From Phreatobacter cathodiphilus (GTDB lineage Bacteria; Pseudomonadota; Alphaproteobacteria; Rhizobiales; Phreatobacteraceae), in assembly GCF_003008515.1 (NCBI RefSeq), contig NZ_CP027668.1:3513001-3577000 (forward strand): 64,000 bases of DNA, written 5' to 3'. The position numbers and the translations under genes were made by a program. Under the pieces are notes generated by a model. The model searched no databases and was not told where the DNA came from. It saw only the letters and a list, made by a program, of their open reading frames with translations. This document shows, in pieces, positions 1 through 8,703 of this stretch. Position 1 is the first letter of the stretch, and each line of letters begins with the position of its first letter.

Positions 1-659
1 TCATGGCGCTGCACGAGCGACAGACCAGCGGCAAGGGCCAGTTCGTCGAGGCGACGCTCTACGACTGCGGCGTGTCGCTGCTGCATCCGCACCTGCCGAA
101 CTTCTACCTCTCCGGCAAGGTGGCGGGTCGCTCCGGCAACGCCCATCCGAACATCTGTCCCTACGACACCTTCGCCACCGCCACCGACCCCATCTTCCTC
201 GCCGTCGGCAACAACCGCCAGTTCGCGACGCTCTGCCGCGAGATCGGCGCGGAGGGCCTCGCAAAGGACCCGCGCTTCGCCACCAACGGCGAGCGCAACG
301 TCAACCGCGACGCGCTGAAGGTGGAGCTGGAGAAGGCCCTCTCGCCCTTCGACTGCAACGCCCTCGCCGACCGCCTGATCAAGGCCGGTGTGCCCTGCGG
401 CGCGGTGCGCTCCATCGACCAGGTGGTGGCCGACCCTCACACCATCCACCGCGAGATGGTGGTGGACATCGGCGCCTATCGCGGCACCGGCAGCCCCATC
501 AAGCTGTCGCGTACGCCGGCCTCCTACCGCCTCGCCCCGCCCCGCTTCGCCGAACACACCGCCGAGGTTCTGGACGAGATCGCCGCCGACGAAACGTCCT
601 ATCGCGACGCCCTGCCGGAGGCCGGGACCGCGGGCGCCGCCAAGGCGAAGACGGCGTGA
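1..659 (+). CDS. CaiB/BaiF (family III) CoA-transferase, C-terminal part
   Basis: This is the C-terminal part of a family III CoA-transferase, which moves CoA between an acyl-CoA and a free organic acid in the cytoplasm. The reading frame is already open at the window edge, so the true start lies outside; the first visible ATG is at position 3. The visible 218 residues contain the strand G-Q-F-V-E-A-T-L-Y-D, whose Asp (about residue 21) fits the catalytic aspartate of this family. The later G-N-N-R-Q-F and D-P-R-F-A-T-N segments are also typical. It stops 34 bases before a class II aldolase gene on the same strand, so the two may be co-transcribed. The substrate cannot be read from the sequence. 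Confidence 0.85.
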   Translation, partial: MALHERQTSGKGQFVEATLYDCGVSLLHPHLPNFYLSGKVAGRSGNAHPNICPYDTFATATDPIFLAVGNNRQFATLCREIGAEGLAKDPRFATNGERNVNRDALKVELEKALSPFDCNALADRLIKAGVPCGAVRSIDQVVADPHTIHREMVVDIGAYRGTGSPIKLSRTPASYRLAPPRFAEHTAEVLDEIAADETSYRDALPEAGTAGAAKAKTA

Positions 660-693
660 GGCGCCGCGCCGACCGATCGAGGATGAAGGACCG

Positions 694-1368
694 ATGAGCG
701 AGACCACCGCCCTGCGCCGCGAGCTGATCGAGGCCTGCCGCAGCATGAACAGCCTCGGCATCAACCGGGGCACGGCCGGCAATATCAGCGTGCGCCACGG
801 CGACGGCCTGCTGATCTCGCCCACCGGCATTCCCTACGACAAGCTGGAGCCGCAGCACGTCGTGGCGATGCGCTGGGACGGCAGCTTCGACGGCGACGTG
901 CTGCCCTCCAGCGAATGGCGCTTCCACCGCGACATCCTGCGGGCGCGACCGGATCTCAACGCCGTGGTCCACACCCATTCGACCCACGCGACGGCCGTTT
1001 CCATCCTCGGCCGCGACATCCCGGCGATCCACTACGCCATCGCCGCCGCCGGAGGGCCCAGCATCCGCTGCGCGCCCTATGCCATCTTCGGCTCGCAGGA
1101 GCTGGCCGACGCAGTCCTGACGGCCCTGGAAGGCCGTCGCGCCTGCCTGATGGCCCACCATGGCGTCATCGCCGCCCACGCCTCCATCGCCCAGGCCCTC
1201 GCCCTCGCCGTGACGGTCGAGAGCCTCGCGCAGCAATATCTCCTCTGCCTGCCGCTGGGCGAGCCGCCGCGCCTGTCGGACACGGAGATCGCCGAGGTGC
1301 TGGAGAAGTTCAAGACCTACGGCCAGCAGGCGAAGCCGGCGTTGGACAGGTTGCGCGAGGCCTCGTGA
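694..1368 (+). CDS. Class II aldolase/adducin family protein (fuculose-phosphate aldolase-like)
   Basis: This is a 224-residue class II aldolase-fold protein, a zinc-dependent family that cleaves or epimerises sugar phosphates or related hydroxy-acids. The motif G-N-I-S-V-R near residue 30, H-T-H-S near 94-97 and H-H-G near 155 supply the expected zinc-binding histidines. The ATG at 694 was chosen because it follows GGATGAAGGA, a good ribosome-binding site, and because the homology starts there. The frame is open further upstream, but that part overlaps the CoA-transferase and carries no recognisable domain. It follows the CoA-transferase closely, which suggests a shared catabolic operon. The exact substrate is unknown. 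Confidence 0.88.
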   Translation: MSETTALRRELIEACRSMNSLGINRGTAGNISVRHGDGLLISPTGIPYDKLEPQHVVAMRWDGSFDGDVLPSSEWRFHRDILRARPDLNAVVHTHSTHATAVSILGRDIPAIHYAIAAAGGPSIRCAPYAIFGSQELADAVLTALEGRRACLMAHHGVIAAHASIAQALALAVTVESLAQQYLLCLPLGEPPRLSDTEIAEVLEKFKTYGQQAKPALDRLREAS

Positions 1369-1472
1369 TCCTCGCCCGCTCCGCATGGCAGCGATGGGCG
1401 CCCCGCCGATGGTGCGGCCCGCCCGGCGGCTGTATCCATGCCGGCCCGGGCGCGAACGATGGGAACAGGTGA

Positions 1473-3782
1473 ATGGGTGACATCCGCCGTGTGAGGCACT
1501 GCAGCCACTGGGGCGCCTATACGCTCCTGGTCGAGGATGGCCGGATCGTCGGCACCGAACCCTTCGAGCTCGACCCCGCCCCCTCGCCGATCATCCATTC
1601 GGTGAAGGAATGGGCCGAGACGGCTCGCCGCGTGCCGCGGCCGCTGGTGCGCGAAGGATGGCTGGAGAAGCGCGAGGGAAGCGACCGCCGCGCCCGCGGT
1701 GAGGAGCGCTTCGTGCCGGTGAGCTGGGACGAGGCCATCGGCCTCGTCGCCGGCGAGATCCGCCGGGTCTCGCAGACCTACGGCAACGCCTCCATCTTCG
1801 GCGGCTCCTACGGCTGGACGAGCTGCGGCCGCTTCCACCACGCGCCCTCGCTGCTGAAGCGCATGCTCAACCTCGCCGGCGGCTACACCGGCCATGTCGA
1901 TACCTATTCCATCGCCGCCGGCCCGGTGATACTGCGCCACGTCCTCGGCGAGGATGCCGCCTGCGGCGGCCAGGCCAATACGCTCGACACCATCGCCGCC
2001 CATACCGAGACCCTCGTCGTCTTCGGCGCCCTCACCCCGCGCACCGCCCAGAACGAAGCCGGCGGCATTGCCCGCCACACCCTCGAGGCCAATCTGCGGG
2101 CGATCCGCGAGCGCGGCGTCAAGGTCATCCTCGTCTCGCCGCTCAAGGACGACGTGCCCGAGGAGGTCGGCGCGGAATGGTGGCCGATTCGGCCCAACAC
2201 CGACACGGCTCTGATGCTCGGCCTCGCCGGCGAGATCGTCCTCGCCGGCCGCCACGATGCGGCCTTCCTCGCCCGCTGCACCAGCGGCTCCGAACGTTTC
2301 CTTCGCTATCTCGACGGCCGCGCCGACGGCCAGCGCAAGGACGCCGCCTGGGCGGCCGGGATCACCGGCCTCGACGCCGGCGCCATCGCCGCCCTCGCCA
2401 AGCGCCTGGTCGAGACCCGTTCCATGCTGACGGTGAGTTGGAGCCTGCAGCGCGCCCACCACGGAGAGCAGCCCTTCTGGGCGGCCCTTGGCCTTGCCGC
2501 CGTCACCGGCCAGATCGGCCTGCCCGGCGGCGGGGTCGGCTACGGCTATTCCTCGCTCGGCGGCGTCGGCGCGGCGATCAACGTCGGCCCCTCGCCGTTC
2601 ATCCCGCAGTTGAAGCGGCCCATCGACAGCTTCATTCCCGTCGCCCGCATCACCGACATGCTGCTGAATCCGGGCGCCGAGTTCTCCTACGAGGGCAAGG
2701 TCCGCACCTATCCCGACACACGCCTCGTCTACTGGGCCGGCGGCAACCCCTATCACCACCACCAGGACCTGAACCGGCTCAGCGAAGCCTGGACGCGGCC
2801 CGAGACGATCATCGTGCAGGACCCGATGTTCACCGCCACCGCCCGGCGCGCCGACATCGTGCTGCCCGCCAGCACCTCCATCGAGCGCAACGACATCGCC
2901 GGCAACCGCCGCTCCGACCTCGTGCTCGCCATGCAGCAGGCCATCGCCCCCGTCGGCGAAGCGCGCTCCGACTACGACATCTTCCGCGCCATCGCCGCCG
3001 AGCTCGGCCATGACGAGGCCTTCAGCGAGGGCCGCGACGAGATGGGCTGGCTGCGCCACATCTACGAGACCGTCCGGTCGGGGGCGGAGGAGCGCCACGG
3101 CTTCGCCATGCCGGACTTCGACCGCTTCTGGGCCGAGGGCTATGCCGCCTGCCCGGTGAAGGAGAACCACACCTATCTCGCCGAATTCCGCGACGAGCCC
3201 GAGGCCCATGCGCTCAAGACCGAGAGCGGCCGGATCGTTCTCGGCAGCGAGGCGCTGGAGCGGCTCCACTATGCCGACTGCCGCTCCCATCCCGCCTGGA
3301 TTCCGCCCGCCGAATGGCTGGGCGCGGCGGCCGACGACGAGTTCCATCTGATCTCGCACCAGCCGGCAGGTCGCCTGCACAGCCAGCTTGAGACCGGCCC
3401 GGCGAGCCTCGCCTTGAAGCGCAACGGCCGCGAGCAGATGCGCATCCATCCCCAGGACGCCGCCGGCCTCGGCATCGCCGACGGCGGGCTCGTGCGCCTC
3501 TCCAACGCCCGAGGCGCCTGCCTCGCCACGGCCCAGGTGAGCGACACGGTGCGCCGCGGCGTGGTCGTGCTGCCGACCGGGGCCTGGTTCACGCCCGCCG
3601 GCAACAGCGGCCTCGACATCGCCGGCAATCCCAACGTGCTGACGCTCGACATCGGCACATCGCAGCTCGGCCAGGGCTGCTCCGCCCATACCTGCCTCGT
3701 CCGCGTCGAGCCCTACCGGGGCGATGCCGGCGACGCCATCGCTGTTTACCAGGACCACCTCGCGGCCATCGCGGCCGCCTGA
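1473..3782 (+). CDS. Molybdopterin-dependent S/N-oxide reductase (BisC/DMSO reductase family)
   Basis: This 769-residue protein belongs to the DMSO reductase family, which reduces sulfoxides or N-oxides at a bis-MGD molybdenum centre. G-S-Y-G-W-T-S-C-G-R at residues 111-120 matches the family site, so Ser117 is the probable Mo ligand. The segment A-G-G-Y-T-G-H-V-D-T-Y-S and the C-terminal molydopterin-binding region also fit. There is no N-terminal CxxCxxxC iron-sulfur motif and no signal peptide, so it is probably cytoplasmic and closer to biotin sulfoxide reductase than to periplasmic TorA or DorA. An AhpD-like gene follows 15 bases later on the same strand. The physiological substrate, such as biotin or methionine sulfoxide, is inferred only. 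Confidence 0.87.
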   Translation: MGDIRRVRHCSHWGAYTLLVEDGRIVGTEPFELDPAPSPIIHSVKEWAETARRVPRPLVREGWLEKREGSDRRARGEERFVPVSWDEAIGLVAGEIRRVSQTYGNASIFGGSYGWTSCGRFHHAPSLLKRMLNLAGGYTGHVDTYSIAAGPVILRHVLGEDAACGGQANTLDTIAAHTETLVVFGALTPRTAQNEAGGIARHTLEANLRAIRERGVKVILVSPLKDDVPEEVGAEWWPIRPNTDTALMLGLAGEIVLAGRHDAAFLARCTSGSERFLRYLDGRADGQRKDAAWAAGITGLDAGAIAALAKRLVETRSMLTVSWSLQRAHHGEQPFWAALGLAAVTGQIGLPGGGVGYGYSSLGGVGAAINVGPSPFIPQLKRPIDSFIPVARITDMLLNPGAEFSYEGKVRTYPDTRLVYWAGGNPYHHHQDLNRLSEAWTRPETIIVQDPMFTATARRADIVLPASTSIERNDIAGNRRSDLVLAMQQAIAPVGEARSDYDIFRAIAAELGHDEAFSEGRDEMGWLRHIYETVRSGAEERHGFAMPDFDRFWAEGYAACPVKENHTYLAEFRDEPEAHALKTESGRIVLGSEALERLHYADCRSHPAWIPPAEWLGAAADDEFHLISHQPAGRLHSQLETGPASLALKRNGREQMRIHPQDAAGLGIADGGLVRLSNARGACLATAQVSDTVRRGVVVLPTGAWFTPAGNSGLDIAGNPNVLTLDIGTSQLGQGCSAHTCLVRVEPYRGDAGDAIAVYQDHLAAIAAA

Positions 3783-3797
3783 CAGGAGACACACGCC

Positions 3798-4367
3798 ATG
3801 GCCGACAAGGCGATCAGCCGCTTCCCCGTTCCGCCGCTCGAGAACCTGCCCGACGACATCCGCGAGCGGATCCTGGCGGTGCAGGAGAAGTCGGGCTTCG
3901 TGCCCAACGTCTTCCTCACCCTCGCCCACCGCCCCGAGGAGTTCCGCGCCTTCTTCGCCTATCACGACGCGCTGATGAACAAGGCCGGCGCACTGACCAA
4001 GGCCGAGCGCGAGATGATCGTGGTCGCCACCAGCAACGCCAACCAGTGCCAGTATTGCGTGGTGGCCCACGGCGCCATCCTGCGCGTGCGCGCCAAGGAC
4101 CCCCACATCGCCGACCAGGTGGCGATCAACTACCGCAAGGCCGACATTACGCCTCGCCAGATGGCCATGCTCGACTTCGGCATGAAGGTGTCACAGCGCG
4201 CCTACGAGGTGGGTGACGACGACATTGCCGTCCTGAAGCAGCACGGTTTCGACGACGAGGACATCTGGGACATTGCCGCCATCTCCGCCTTCTTCGGCAT
4301 GTCCAACCGCCTCGCCAACGTCACCAGCATGCGGCCGAACGACGAGTTCTACGCGATGGGACGCTGA
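3798..4367 (+). CDS. AhpD-like / carboxymuconolactone decarboxylase-fold peroxidase-related protein
   Basis: This 189-residue protein has the AhpD-type redox motif: Glu72 in A-E-R-E-M, then Cys84-x-x-Cys87 and His91 (N-Q-C-Q-Y-C-V-V-A-H). AhpD-fold proteins use this Cys pair with the Glu/His relay as a thiol peroxidase or thiol reductase. The length and the start P-V-P-P-L-E-N-L-P match the subgroup usually called uncharacterised peroxidase-related enzymes. It begins 15 bases after the molybdopterin reductase, preceded by an AGGAGA ribosome-binding site, so the two are probably one transcript. A link to oxidant repair together with the sulfoxide reductase is plausible but inferred. Confidence 0.85.
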   Translation: MADKAISRFPVPPLENLPDDIRERILAVQEKSGFVPNVFLTLAHRPEEFRAFFAYHDALMNKAGALTKAEREMIVVATSNANQCQYCVVAHGAILRVRAKDPHIADQVAINYRKADITPRQMAMLDFGMKVSQRAYEVGDDDIAVLKQHGFDDEDIWDIAAISAFFGMSNRLANVTSMRPNDEFYAMGR

Positions 4368-4393
4368 GGCCCCCGGGGCTCCCGGGAGCCCAT

Positions 4394-4427
4394 GAAAAAG
4401 CGGCCGCGCCGGAGGAGCGCGACCGCT
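4394..4427 (-). terminator. Rho-independent terminator of the leftward ABC transporter operon
   Basis: A hairpin with arms AGCGGCCGCGC (4399-4409) and GCGCGACCGCT (4417-4427) has one mismatch and a 7-base loop. On the minus strand it is followed by a run of T (read as AAAAA at 4395-4399 on the plus strand). It lies 25 bases past the stop codon of the substrate-binding protein gene, so it should end that operon. Confidence 0.72.
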
Positions 4428-4451
4428 GGAGGTGGGCCTTGAGAGGAGGTC

Positions 4452-5543
4452 TCAGCCCTGGGCGAGGAGGGCGTTCAGCCGTTCCTGCCCATATTCCTCA
4501 TTGGTGGAGTTGCCGCGCGGCGAGGGGCCGCCCCAGTAGTCCGGGCTCCACTCGATCGCCTTGGCGACGTTGGCGGGATTGTTGGCCCAGTAGATGCTGA
4601 CCTTCGGGTCCGCTGCCTCGAAGACGACGCGCGAGGGTAGCGCGACGGGGAAGGCGGAGGTCAGCTGCGCCGCGCGCTGCGGGTCGAGCCGCCAGGACAG
4701 AAGCTGCAGGGCGTTGGCGTAGTTGCGGGCGCCCTTCGGGATCGAGAAGAAGTCGTAATAGACGAACCCCTGGTTCCACTCGAGGCCGATCGGGGCGCCG
4801 TCCAGCGCCAGTTTGCTCATGGATCCGGTATAGGCCATCACCATGTCCGCCTCGCCGTCGAGGAGGAGCTGCGGCGGCTGTGCGGCCGTCGTCCACCACT
4901 TGGCGATATGCGGCTTGATCTCCTGGATCTTCTTCAGCGCCCGCTCCATGTCGAGCGGATAGAGCTTGTCCTTGGTGACGCCGTCGGCCATCAGCGCCGC
5001 CTCGAAGACGAAGCGCGGCCAGGCCGGCATGGCGCGGCGACCGGGGAACTTCTTCACGTCCCAGAAGTCCGCCCAGCTGCGGGGCACGTTGTCGCCCTTG
5101 TACTTGTTGGTGTTGTAGACGAGGCCGACGCCGATCACCTGCAGGGCGACGCCCTTGGGGCGCTTGAGGTTGTCCGGCATGGCGGCCAGCGTCTTCTGCG
5201 CCGGCTCCGACAGCTTCGAATAGTCGATGTCCTCGAGGCAGCAGGGGCCGAGCAGCTTCGTCTCCTGGTCGAAGATGAAGGTCAGGTCCCACTCCGCCCG
5301 GCCGGCCGCCGCCTGGGCGCGGATGCGCGGGCCGCTGCGGGCCTCCTGGACGGTGACGACCTTGATGCCGGTCTGCCGCTCGAAGGGATCGTACATGACC
5401 CGCCGCAGCGCCTCGCCGTAGCCGCCGCCGGGATCCTGCATGATCACCTGCTTGCTCTGCGCCGCCGCGAAGCGGGTGCCGGCGAGCACCAGGGGTGCGG
5501 CCATGAGCGACTGGGTCAGTCGCCGTCTCGTCAGGCTGTCCAT
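4452..5543 (-). CDS. ABC transporter substrate-binding protein (PotD-type, polyamine/opine class)
   Basis: This 363-residue protein is the periplasmic binding component of an ABC importer of the spermidine/putrescine class. The N terminus has an R-R-R followed by a hydrophobic stretch ending in A-A-A-Q-S, which is an exported signal peptide and possibly Tat-type. The mature part contains family features such as V-V-T-V-Q-E-A-R-S-G, G-V-G-L-V-Y-N-T-N-K and Y-T-G-S-M-S-K-L. The ATG follows a GGAGGAGAAG ribosome-binding site. It is the last gene of a three-gene leftward operon (ATPase, fused permease, binding protein) and is followed by a terminator. The ligand is not determined. Confidence 0.88.
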   Translation of the reverse strand: MDSLTRRRLTQSLMAAPLVLAGTRFAAAQSKQVIMQDPGGGYGEALRRVMYDPFERQTGIKVVTVQEARSGPRIRAQAAAGRAEWDLTFIFDQETKLLGPCCLEDIDYSKLSEPAQKTLAAMPDNLKRPKGVALQVIGVGLVYNTNKYKGDNVPRSWADFWDVKKFPGRRAMPAWPRFVFEAALMADGVTKDKLYPLDMERALKKIQEIKPHIAKWWTTAAQPPQLLLDGEADMVMAYTGSMSKLALDGAPIGLEWNQGFVYYDFFSIPKGARNYANALQLLSWRLDPQRAAQLTSAFPVALPSRVVFEAADPKVSIYWANNPANVAKAIEWSPDYWGGPSPRGNSTNEEYGQERLNALLAQG

Positions 5544-5579
5544 CGGACTTCTCCTCCCATCAGGATTGTGGTTCTTGCG

Positions 5580-7358
5580 TCATGCGGCGCGCGAGCGGGC
5601 GAGAACCGGCCCCGCCAGCGCCACTCCGACCAGGATGAACAGGACCTCCAGCGTCGACACGACGGCGAGCACCGGATTGAGCTGGTAGTTGACGTCCGCC
5701 CAGAGCATCAGCGGCAGCGTCTTGAGGTTGGCGCTCGACAGGAACAGCGACAGCACCAGCTCGTCGAACGAGTGCAGGAAGGCGAAGAAGGTCGCCGCCG
5801 CGAGGCCCGGCGCGATGGCCGGCAAGGTCACCGTCCGGAACACCGTCAGCGGCGAGGCGCCGTGGACGGCGGCGGCCTGTTCCAGCCGGCGGTCGACGTT
5901 CTGCAGCGCCGCCGCCACGATGACCACGACGATGGGAATGCCGCCGATGGCATGGGCCGCGGCGAGGCCCCACATCGACCCGACGAGGTCGAGCTTGAGG
6001 AAGAGCGTGTAGAGCGACAGGCCGAGCACCACCGGCGGCACGATGACCGGGCTGACCAGCACCAACATGACTGCCGACTTTCCCGGAAAGCGGCCGCGCA
6101 CGATGCCCATGGCCGCCGCCGCGCCGAGCGAGACCGCGATGACGGCCGACATCACCGCCACCGTGAGCGAGTTGGAGAAGGCCGAGCGCCAGTTCGAGTC
6201 GGAGAAGAAGCGCTCGTACCAGCGCAGCGAGAAGCCCGGCGGCGGGAAGGTGAGATAGACCGCGCTGCTGAACGAGATGATCATCACCACGACGATGGGC
6301 AGGATCAGTCCGGCGATGACGACACCGCCGCCGATCCGCACCGTCCAGGCGCCGAAGCCGGCGGGCAGGCGGCCGAGCAGGCGCAGCAGCGGCCAGCCCA
6401 CGAGGTCGGCGATGCGGGCGCCGAGGGAGGGCCCCGCCCCGGCTCGCCGCTCGGCGGCAGAAGAGGGCGCGGCGGTCTCGGTCAGTTTCCCGCCGCCCCA
6501 GATGAAGGAGAAGCCGAGGAAGCGGCCGGCGACGGCCACCACGGCCAGGGTGATGACGAGCAGCACCACGGCCAGCGCCTGAAGGAAGCCTTCGGACGTG
6601 GCGAAGTCCGCCTGCTGCGTGATGTGCATGGCGAACATCTGGTCGCCCGGTCCGCCGAGCAGGGTCGGCGTGATGAAGAAGCCGAGGGCGCTGACGAAGA
6701 CCAGCAGGAAGCCGGCGCCGATGCCCGGGAAGGTCAGCGGCAGCAGCACGCGCCAGAACACCGCGGCAGGCCCCGCGCCGCAGGCTCTGCCGGCGCGCAC
6801 CAGGCCGGGATCGAGCCGGGAGATGCTGGAATAGAGCGTCAGCACCATGAGCGGCAGCAGCACGGCCGTCATGGCGACGAGCACGCTGCCCCGGTTGAAC
6901 AGGAGCTGCGCCGGCTCGCCGGTGATGCCGAGGGCGACGAGCAGCTTGTTGATCGGGCCGTTGCGGCCGAGCAGCACCATCCAGGCATAGGTGCGGATGA
7001 GGATGGCGATGAAATAGGGCAGCACGATCGCCGCCGAGATCAGCACCTTGACGATGCCGGTGCTGCGGTGGATCAGCAGCGCCGTCGGATAGCCGAGCAC
7101 GAGGCAGAGGCAGCTCACCGTCAGCGAGATCTGCATCGTGCGGACGAGCGAGTCCCAGTAGAGCGGCACCGAGAAGACCCGCTCGAAATAGCCGAGCAGG
7201 GTCGGGCCGCTGAGGCTGATATGGACGAGGTCGATGACCGGGAGCAGGTAGACGACCGCCAGGAACCCGAGCGCCGGCACCAGCAGCATGGCCGGGCTCT
7301 TCAGCGCCTCGCCGAGGCGGCTGCCGCCCGCAGGTGCGTGGATCGTCGCCGCCGTCAC
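5580..7358 (-). CDS. ABC transporter permease, two permease domains fused (PotB-PotC type)
   Basis: This 592-residue inner-membrane protein contains two complete permease halves, which are normally two genes (potB and potC). The first half spans about residues 20-285 and carries the loop A-G-x-A-x-G-A with F-W-R-V-L-L-P. The second spans about 335-590 and carries E-Q-A-A-A-V-H-G-A-S with F-R-T-V-T-L-P. These are the two EAA loops that dock on the ATPase. A hydrophilic linker rich in Ala, Arg and Gly (about 290-330) joins the halves. The start is a GTG at 7358 overlapping the stop of the ATPase gene as GTGA, which implies translational coupling. Confidence 0.87.
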   Translation of the reverse strand: MTAATIHAPAGGSRLGEALKSPAMLLVPALGFLAVVYLLPVIDLVHISLSGPTLLGYFERVFSVPLYWDSLVRTMQISLTVSCLCLVLGYPTALLIHRSTGIVKVLISAAIVLPYFIAILIRTYAWMVLLGRNGPINKLLVALGITGEPAQLLFNRGSVLVAMTAVLLPLMVLTLYSSISRLDPGLVRAGRACGAGPAAVFWRVLLPLTFPGIGAGFLLVFVSALGFFITPTLLGGPGDQMFAMHITQQADFATSEGFLQALAVVLLVITLAVVAVAGRFLGFSFIWGGGKLTETAAPSSAAERRAGAGPSLGARIADLVGWPLLRLLGRLPAGFGAWTVRIGGGVVIAGLILPIVVVMIISFSSAVYLTFPPPGFSLRWYERFFSDSNWRSAFSNSLTVAVMSAVIAVSLGAAAAMGIVRGRFPGKSAVMLVLVSPVIVPPVVLGLSLYTLFLKLDLVGSMWGLAAAHAIGGIPIVVVIVAAALQNVDRRLEQAAAVHGASPLTVFRTVTLPAIAPGLAAATFFAFLHSFDELVLSLFLSSANLKTLPLMLWADVNYQLNPVLAVVSTLEVLFILVGVALAGPVLARSRAA

Positions 7359-8503
7359 GACAGCACCCAGCAGTCTTCGGCGTCCCAGCGCGCATGCAGC
7401 CGGTCGCCGACGGCGGGCAGGGCGAGGCCGGCGCGGTCGGTGCAGCGCACGAGAATGGTCTCGCCGGTGTCGGTGGTCGCCTCGATGCGCAGGAGTTCGC
7501 CGAGGAACAGGGCCGAGGCGACCGTCACCGGCAGGCTTCCGGGGACGGGGTCGCGGGAGAGCGCGATGCGCTCGGGCCGCACCAGCACGCTGGCCCGGCC
7601 GACGTCGATGGCGTTGCGGCTTTCGGCGGTGAAGACATGGCCGGACCGGCTCTTCAGCGTCATGGTCGAGCCGCGCTTCTGGACGATCTCGGCATCGACG
7701 ATGTTGCTCTCGCCGACGAAGGAGGCGACGAAGCGGTTCTGCGGGTGGCGGTAGATCTCGCTCGGCGTGCCGATCTGGATGATCTGTCCCGCATCCATCA
7801 CCGCGATGCGGTCGCTCATGGTCAGCGCCTCGCCCTGGTCGTGGGTGACGAACAGGATCGTGCTGCCGATGGTGCGGTGCAGGTCGCGGATCTCGATCTG
7901 GATCGATTCGCGCAGGCGCCGGTCGAGCGCGCTCAGCGGCTCGTCCATCAGCACCACCCGCGGCCGCATGACGATGGCCCGCGCGATGGCGACGCGCTGC
8001 TGCTGGCCGCCCGACATCTGCGAGGGTGTCTTCGCCGCGTGTTCGGAGAGGCGCATGATCTCCAGCGTCTCGGCCACGCGCCGGTCGGCGGTGGCGCGGT
8101 CGACGCCGGCCATGCGCAGCGGGAAGCCGACGTTCTGGCTCACCGTCATGTTGGGGAACAGGGCATAGCTCTGGAACACCATGCCGAAGCCGCGGCGATG
8201 GGTCGGCACATGCTGGATCGGCCGGCCGTCCACCTCGATCGAGCCGCTGTCGAGGGCCTGGAAGCCGGCGATCAGGTTGAGAAGCGTGGTCTTGCCGCTG
8301 CCGGAGGGGCCGAGCAGGGTGATGAACTCGCCGGGTTCGATGTCGAGGGAGATCCGGTTCGCCGCCAGGAACGGCCCATAGGCCTTGACGACCTCCCGCA
8401 CCGAGATGCGCGAGCCGATCGTGCCGGGCGCCGCGGCGCCCCGCGCCCCGGGCGCCGTGGAATGGCCTTCACGTGCAAGGATCCGAGCCGGGCTGTCGGC
8501 CAT
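7355..8503 (-). CDS. ABC transporter ATP-binding protein (PotA-type)
   Basis: This 382-residue ATPase powers the transporter encoded downstream. It has Walker A G-P-S-G-S-G-K-T-T, signature L/M-S-G-G-Q-Q-Q-R-V-A, Walker B V-V-L-M-D-E-P-L-S-A-L-D and an H-loop F-V-T-H-D. A C-terminal TOBE-type beta domain follows, as in PotA and other importer ATPases of this class. About 40 residues precede the usual ATPase core, so a slightly later start is possible. It is the first gene of the leftward operon, and a perfect interrupted palindrome lies 19 bases upstream of its start. Confidence 0.9.
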   Translation of the reverse strand: MADSPARILAREGHSTAPGARGAAAPGTIGSRISVREVVKAYGPFLAANRISLDIEPGEFITLLGPSGSGKTTLLNLIAGFQALDSGSIEVDGRPIQHVPTHRRGFGMVFQSYALFPNMTVSQNVGFPLRMAGVDRATADRRVAETLEIMRLSEHAAKTPSQMSGGQQQRVAIARAIVMRPRVVLMDEPLSALDRRLRESIQIEIRDLHRTIGSTILFVTHDQGEALTMSDRIAVMDAGQIIQIGTPSEIYRHPQNRFVASFVGESNIVDAEIVQKRGSTMTLKSRSGHVFTAESRNAIDVGRASVLVRPERIALSRDPVPGSLPVTVASALFLGELLRIEATTDTGETILVRCTDRAGLALPAVGDRLHARWDAEDCWVLS

Positions 8504-8521
8504 CAGATCATCCTCCCATGC

Positions 8522-8538
8522 GTTCTATAATATAGAAC
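8522..8538. promoter_or_regulatory. Operator-like palindrome upstream of the ABC transporter operon
   Basis: GTTCTAT and ATAGAAC form a perfect 7-bp inverted repeat around AAT. It lies 19 bases upstream of the ATPase start, in an AT-rich patch that also offers TATA-like hexamers on the minus strand. Its position suits a repressor or activator site controlling the transporter. The cognate regulator is not encoded next to it; the nearest regulator gene is a LysR type at 8704. Confidence 0.5.
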
Positions 8539-8703
8539 CTTTTTCTGTCATTCATAATTTGACCTGTGGCGGCCGCTTGTCAAGCCGCCGAACGGCAGGG
8601 CTCCCCGGTCGGCGGGACCGGTCTTTCGACGGGTGCGGCGGACGGCGGAGGCTGAGGCGCGGAGCCGGCGCGGTGGGCGTGCCGGCAGGACCCCTGAAGC
8701 CGA

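Noticed and set aside
1317-4106. A 929-residue open frame on the minus strand
   Set aside because: It is antisense to the molybdopterin oxidoreductase, whose motifs are unambiguous.
4908-7754. A 948-residue open frame on the plus strand
   Set aside because: It runs opposite the transporter operon and shows the composition of a shadow frame with repeated Glu, His, Arg and Asp but no motif.
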